From assembly GCA_902773045.1 (NCBI GenBank), contig CACYDE010000283.1, positions 1-9,379 on the forward strand: 9,379 nt of DNA. Direction: 5' to 3'. Positions within the stretch are counted from its first letter, which is position 1. Every line of letters starts with the position of its first letter. A model generated the notes under the pieces. It ran no database searches and was not told the origin of the DNA. It saw only the letters and a program-made list of their open reading frames with translations. This document shows positions 7,126-9,379 of the stretch, one piece after another. The translations under genes were made by a program, and so were the position numbers. This DNA is from an uncultured Ruminococcus sp. (GTDB taxonomy: Bacteria > Bacillota > Clostridia > Oscillospirales > Acutalibacteraceae).

Positions 7126-7979
7126 CGCTTCTCTAACTCCTTAAAACAATCCTCGGCAAGCTTTTCGATGTCCTCCGCTTTAAACCGGGAACCGTTCCAT
7201 ATCGTCTGAGCCGCAGCCGCCTGATAGACAAGCATGGTCATTCCCGAGATCGCTTTGATCCCCTTTTCTCTCGCCTTTTTCACAAGAAGCGTTTCCGAAG
7301 GATTGTAAACAGCGTCAAAAACAGCCTTGGCTTTTGAGATCACATCATCCGAAACAGCGCACGCGTCAACATTCGGGAACATTCCGATCGGCGTGGCATT
7401 CACCAAAAGATCACTCTCTCCGTTAAAATCCCGAGTAAGATAAGTCTTGACCGTTCCTTCTCCATACTTTACATTTAATATTTCCGCAAAATCTTTTGCG
7501 CCACGGATCGCAGCTTCGCATTCAAGAATATTGAGACTGCATCCATGGGAAAGGCATGTGTGAGCGAAAACTCTTCCGACTCCGCCGCAGCCGACGATCG
7601 TAACCGTTTTTCCGAAATCTATATCTGCATTTTTCACGGCATTTTCAAAACCTATTCCGTCGGTGGTATATCCTTTTGAAGTATATGTTCCGTCAGGAGC
7701 ATGAGAAAATGCAACCGTATTTACCGAACCGTAAATATCCGCAGTCGGGTCTTTTTCCGTCAATAGGTGAATAACCGCTTGTTTATGAGGGATAGTTGCA
7801 TTAAATCCGTCAAGCTTTGAGAGAACGCTTTCGAATTTTTCGTCAAGCTCCTCCGGAGAGATATCGTAAACACCGTATTCTCCGTCGATCCCCGACAGCT
7901 CAAGCAGCCTTTTATGTATAAACGGCGACAAGGTATGACCTATAGGATGACCTATTACACCATAAAGTTTTTTTCCCAT
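7122..7979 (-). CDS. aroE: Shikimate dehydrogenase
   Basis: This enzyme reduces 3-dehydroshikimate to shikimate and is the first gene of the operon. The open frame extends back to 8066, but that extension runs through the promoter. The ATG at 7979 has AAGGAAG about 9 bases upstream and gives a 285-residue protein of normal length. Shikimate-site residues are HTLSP (T16 and S18), FNATIPHK (N60, T62, K66), N87 and D107, with GMTMLVYQAA near the C-terminus. The nucleotide fold has GCGGVG (130-135). Where NADP-dependent relatives carry Asn-Arg-Thr after the second strand, this protein has LECE (152-155), with acidic E153 and E155. That is a pattern expected of NAD users, so the coenzyme may be unusual (inference). 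NATPIGMFP is intact. Its stop overlaps the aroK start by 4 bases. Confidence 0.94.
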   Translation of the reverse strand: MGKKLYGVIGHPIGHTLSPFIHKRLLELSGIDGEYGVYDISPEELDEKFESVLSKLDGFNATIPHKQAVIHLLTEKDPTADIYGSVNTVAFSHAPDGTYTSKGYTTDGIGFENAVKNADIDFGKTVTIVGCGGVGRVFAHTCLSHGCSLNILECEAAIRGAKDFAEILNVKYGEGTVKTYLTRDFNGESDLLVNATPIGMFPNVDACAVSDDVISKAKAVFDAVYNPSETLLVKKAREKGIKAISGMTMLVYQAAAAQTIWNGSRFKAEDIEKLAEDCFKELEKR

Positions 7980-7992
7980 TTCAACACTTCCT

Positions 7993-8049
7993 TCAATTAT
8001 TATGTTTTGCTTCTTTCTTTGAAACAAAAGGTACAAATAAAAAACACAT
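7993..8049 (-). CDS. Possible leader peptide upstream of aroE (speculative)
   Basis: The untranslated leader of aroE holds an 18-codon frame, MCFLFVPFVSKKEAKHNN. Its ATG lies only 5 bases after the -10 box, so it would be translated leaderless. Its TGA abuts the aroE ribosome binding site. Three of the first eight codons are Phe; an overlapping GTG frame is even richer in Phe. In a T-rich leader this can be chance, there is no ribosome binding site, and no terminator hairpin follows. It is recorded because it precedes an aromatic biosynthesis operon. Confidence 0.15.
   Translation of the reverse strand: MCFLFVPFVSKKEAKHNN
8005..8029 (-). promoter_or_regulatory. Hairpin in the 5' leader of the aro operon
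   Basis: In minus-strand RNA UUUUGUUUC (8021-8029) pairs with GAAGCAAAA (8005-8013) over 9 bp, including one G-U pair, around a 7-base loop AAAGAAA. It lies about 25 bases upstream of the aroE start, between the promoter and the ribosome binding site. No U-run follows, so it is not an intrinsic terminator. Being A/U rich it is only moderately stable. A role in RNA stability or as a regulator-binding site is possible but unproven. Confidence 0.35.
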
Positions 8050-8054
8050 ATATA

Positions 8055-8083
8055 ATTATACCGCAAAATCTTCTGTTTTTCAA
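8055..8083 (-). promoter_or_regulatory. Sigma-A-type promoter of the aro operon
   Basis: On the minus strand TTGAAA (8078-8083) and TATAAT (8055-8060) are separated by exactly 17 bases. The -10 box is a perfect consensus and the -35 matches 5 of 6 bases. Transcription would begin near 8046-8049, giving a leader of about 70 bases before aroE. The sequence upstream of the -35 (8098-8150) is AT-rich, as in UP-like elements. It is the only good promoter seen for the eight-gene operon. Confidence 0.82.
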
Positions 8084-8097
8084 CATAGATATTGCGG
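8061..8097. promoter_or_regulatory. Imperfect inverted repeat overlapping the aro promoter, candidate operator
   Basis: CCGCAAAATC (8061-8070) and GATATTGCGG (8088-8097) are inverted copies with one mismatch, separated by 17 bases. One arm fills most of the promoter spacer next to the -10 box, and the centre covers the -35 box. A protein bound here would block RNA polymerase. As a transcript it would not be followed by a U-run, so it does not look like a terminator for the upstream gene. The regulator is unknown. Confidence 0.45.
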
Positions 8098-8157
8098 CAT
8101 ATTTAAAGTTAATGTTTTATTTATATTTCAAATTTATATTCCGACTCCGCATAACCG

Positions 8158-8178
8158 ATCCTTATCCGAAAATAGGAT
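8158..8178 (-). other. Weak hairpin after the DUF3592-like gene
   Basis: On the minus strand ATCCTAT and ATAAGGAT can pair with one bulged base around a 6-base loop. It lies 16 bases after the stop of the upstream gene. No U-run follows, so it is at best a poor terminator. The gap 8098-8193 shows no better terminator, and some read-through from the upstream gene into the aro operon is possible. Confidence 0.2.
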
Positions 8179-8193
8179 GACAGATCTCATGCC

Positions 8194-8856
8194 TTAAACT
8201 CCCACAGGAGAACTGTAAGAGGTAAAATTCACCATAGGGTTGGAAGGATCGTATTTTACATCGACATTCTTTCCGACCTTGACATTATCATTTTCTTCAT
8301 ATACAAAAAACTCTCCGGAGTACAAATTGTTTCCGTCTCCGATACTGAATTCGTACCTAACGCAGTAACGGTATTTTTCAACGGCTTTTTGCTTATGACC
8401 GAGTCCCGCCAAACTCGTTGTTGCTTGTTCTTCATCTCTCTCGGTTATCACTCGGGTTGAGTTATATATAGGATCCACACGTCGGAGCTTATCAAATTTT
8501 TCTCCCGTCACAGCGGGAGTCATAAGCGAAAACTCTTTTTTTTCGTTTTTTTGATAATTAATAGAATACGGGTCGTTTTTCGGATCCGGTTTTTCATAAC
8601 GGCTGACATAATACGGAACCTTTTCAATGTTTGTGATCGCTGCGGATACAGTCTCGTATTTATTGAAACGCGTAACGTCTCTAACGGGTTTTTTGGTTTT
8701 TTTATGAACTACAGCAGAATAAATAATAAGGAACAAAATCGCAAGACCTATTACGACAAGCAATACAACAGTTATAATATCAGTTAATCTTGAAATTTCT
8801 TTCAGATCCATTGCCGCGTAAAATATCCACGAAGACAACGCTAAACCTTTAAACAT
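8194..8856 (-). CDS. Small membrane-anchored protein, DUF3592-like, unknown function
   Basis: The protein has 220 residues. One strong membrane segment spans about 27-50 (IITVVLLVVIGLAILFLIIY), followed by a basic HKKTKK stretch and a polar domain. Basic residues after the segment suggest that the polar part faces the cytoplasm, though this is uncertain. The C-terminal half has the pattern of DUF3592-type domains: a YRYCVRYEFSIGDG strand region, YSGEFFVY, then VGKNVDVKYDPSNP (194-207), in which YDPxNP is the most typical part. The open frame runs back to 8976, but the consensus promoter at 8906-8934 lies inside that extension. The first ATG after it, at 8856, has GGAGGG about 12 bases upstream, a slightly long spacing. 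The gene seems to be its own transcription unit between the dockerin gene and the aro operon. No function can be assigned. Confidence 0.72.
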   Translation of the reverse strand: MFKGLALSSWIFYAAMDLKEISRLTDIITVVLLVVIGLAILFLIIYSAVVHKKTKKPVRDVTRFNKYETVSAAITNIEKVPYYVSRYEKPDPKNDPYSINYQKNEKKEFSLMTPAVTGEKFDKLRRVDPIYNSTRVITERDEEQATTSLAGLGHKQKAVEKYRYCVRYEFSIGDGNNLYSGEFFVYEENDNVKVGKNVDVKYDPSNPMVNFTSYSSPVGV

Positions 8857-8905
8857 ATCAATCTTACACCCTCCATCAAATCCATCATCAACCGACGTTA
8901 AGGTA

Positions 8906-8934
8906 ATTATACACAAATCTTTAATCAATGTCAA
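8906..8934 (-). promoter_or_regulatory. Consensus sigma-A-type promoter of the DUF3592-like gene
   Basis: On the minus strand TTGACA (8929-8934) and TATAAT (8906-8911) match the consensus fully with a 17-base spacer. Transcription would start near 8899, leaving a leader of about 43 bases before the ATG at 8856. This rules out the longer reading of the gene that begins at 8976. Such a perfect promoter predicts strong expression unless repressed. Confidence 0.88.
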
Positions 8935-9021
8935 TATGGCTAAAAACAAGCAGTTTCGTTTTAAGTCAATACACAATAATTTAATTTTTACCGCAAATAA
9001 ATTTTGCCCCGATACTGCTGT

Positions 9022-9066
9022 TAATAAACGAAACGCACGGATCTGTACGACAATACAAATCCGTGC
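9022..9066 (-). terminator. Strong intrinsic terminator of the dockerin gene
   Basis: Minus-strand RNA GCACGGAUUUGUA (9054-9066) pairs with UACAGAUCCGUGC (9035-9047) over 13 bp with one U-G pair around the 6-base loop UUGUCG. A U-rich tail GUUUCGUUUAUU follows. It begins about 28 bases after the dockerin stop codon and separates that gene from the next transcription unit. The loop lacks the A1/G4 pattern expected of ANTAR-target hexaloops. Confidence 0.88.
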
Positions 9067-9093
9067 ATGCTGTAATTATATAATAATATCGGA

Positions 9094-9379
9094 TCAGTCA
9101 GAAGTGTTAAAACTTTCAAGCCCTATGCTTGCGCGCAGGATCATGATAGCGTCGTTCGCTGTGATCTCGCCGTCGCCGTCAACGTCTGCGATTTTCAGCA
9201 TATCATCATTGTACTCGTCAACACCGATGGACATGCGCAAAGCCATGATAGCGTCATTTGCGGTGATCTCTTCGTCACCGTCAACGTCGGCAGTGATAAC
9301 ATTTGTATCCTGCTTATCCAACAATACATATTTAATACCGTTATTTGAAGCGAACTGCTCGGCATACGAACCCGAATAA
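9094..9379 (-). CDS. Secreted LRR/dockerin protein, C-terminal part (5' end outside window)
   Basis: Only the last 94 residues are present; the gene continues beyond the right edge. The first visible residues, YSGSYAEQFASNNGIKYVLL, match the closing repeat of BspA-like (LRR_5) leucine-rich surface proteins. They are followed by a type I dockerin with two calcium-loop repeats, DVDGDEEITAND and DVDGDGEITAND, each continuing into a helix (AIMALRMSIG and AIMILRASIG). Calcium ligands at loop positions 1, 3, 5 and 12 are all Asp. Positions 10 and 11, which often decide cohesin choice, are Ala-Asn in both repeats, so the module is internally symmetric. The protein is expected to be exported and docked by a cohesin on a scaffoldin or cell-surface protein. 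The rest of the protein, its signal peptide and its ligand cannot be seen. A strong terminator follows. Confidence 0.85.
   Translation of the reverse strand, partial: YSGSYAEQFASNNGIKYVLLDKQDTNVITADVDGDEEITANDAIMALRMSIGVDEYNDDMLKIADVDGDGEITANDAIMILRASIGLESFNTSD
9142..9294 (-). repeat. Tandem duplicated dockerin repeat
   Basis: The 51-base blocks 9142-9192 and 9244-9294 agree at 42 of 51 positions by direct comparison and lie 102 bases (34 codons) apart. They encode the two calcium-binding loops of the dockerin. The similarity is expected from the duplicated structure of the domain, and the high DNA identity suggests recent homogenisation or selection for symmetry. Confidence 0.85.

Noticed and set aside
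7980..8054. Classical ANTAR target (two tandem hexaloop hairpins with A1 and G4) in the aro leader
   Set aside because: Only one hairpin is seen, its loop has 7 bases, and there is no terminator after it; the required pair is absent.
7980..8066. 29-residue N-terminal extension of AroE
   Set aside because: It begins with a TTG upstream of the -10 box, and the ATG at 7979 has a good ribosome binding site and the family's normal N-terminus.
8857..8976. N-terminal extension of the DUF3592-like gene starting at 8976
   Set aside because: A perfect promoter (8906-8934) lies inside the extension, so it would not be transcribed from that promoter.
9142..9294. Direct repeat as a CRISPR or mobile element signature
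   Set aside because: It has only two copies, in frame, encoding the two calcium loops of a dockerin.

Overview
The window looks like a piece of a Gram-positive anaerobe of the Clostridia, most likely a Ruminococcus-like member of the Oscillospiraceae. Three things point there. The gene at the right edge ends in a type I dockerin after a BspA-like leucine-rich repeat. Promoters are near-consensus sigma-A type and ribosome binding sites are AGAGG/AAGGAG-like. The operon also holds a clostridial-style fused chorismate mutase/prephenate dehydratase and an ANTAR regulator. Lineage is inferred from gene content only.

All real genes lie on the minus strand, so the biological order runs from high to low coordinates. 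Right edge (9094-9379): the C-terminal end of a secreted dockerin protein, closed by a strong hairpin terminator (9022-9066). Next (8194-8934): a stand-alone small membrane protein resembling DUF3592, with its own consensus promoter. Then a near-consensus promoter (8055-8083), overlapped by an operator-like dyad, starts a long tight operon: aroE - aroK - GT39-like membrane protein - tyrA - aroA - aroC - pheA - ANTAR regulator (7979 down to 153). Gaps between these genes are only -4 to +33 bp. A palindrome overlaps the last stop codon, and no further gene is evident in the last 150 bases.

Together the operon encodes dehydroshikimate to shikimate (AroE), shikimate 3-phosphate (AroK), EPSP (AroA) and chorismate (AroC). 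It then encodes the two branch enzymes, chorismate to prephenate/phenylpyruvate (PheA) and prephenate to 4-hydroxyphenylpyruvate (TyrA). DAHP synthase, AroB and dehydroquinase are not in the window.

Two genes do not fit the pathway. One is a multi-pass GT-C-type membrane protein between aroK and tyrA. The other is a terminal RNA-binding-type (ANTAR) regulator whose receiver domain has lost its phosphorylation residues. The latter makes the operon a candidate for antitermination or RNA-level control of aromatic amino acid synthesis, but no classical tandem ANTAR-target hairpins were found in the window.
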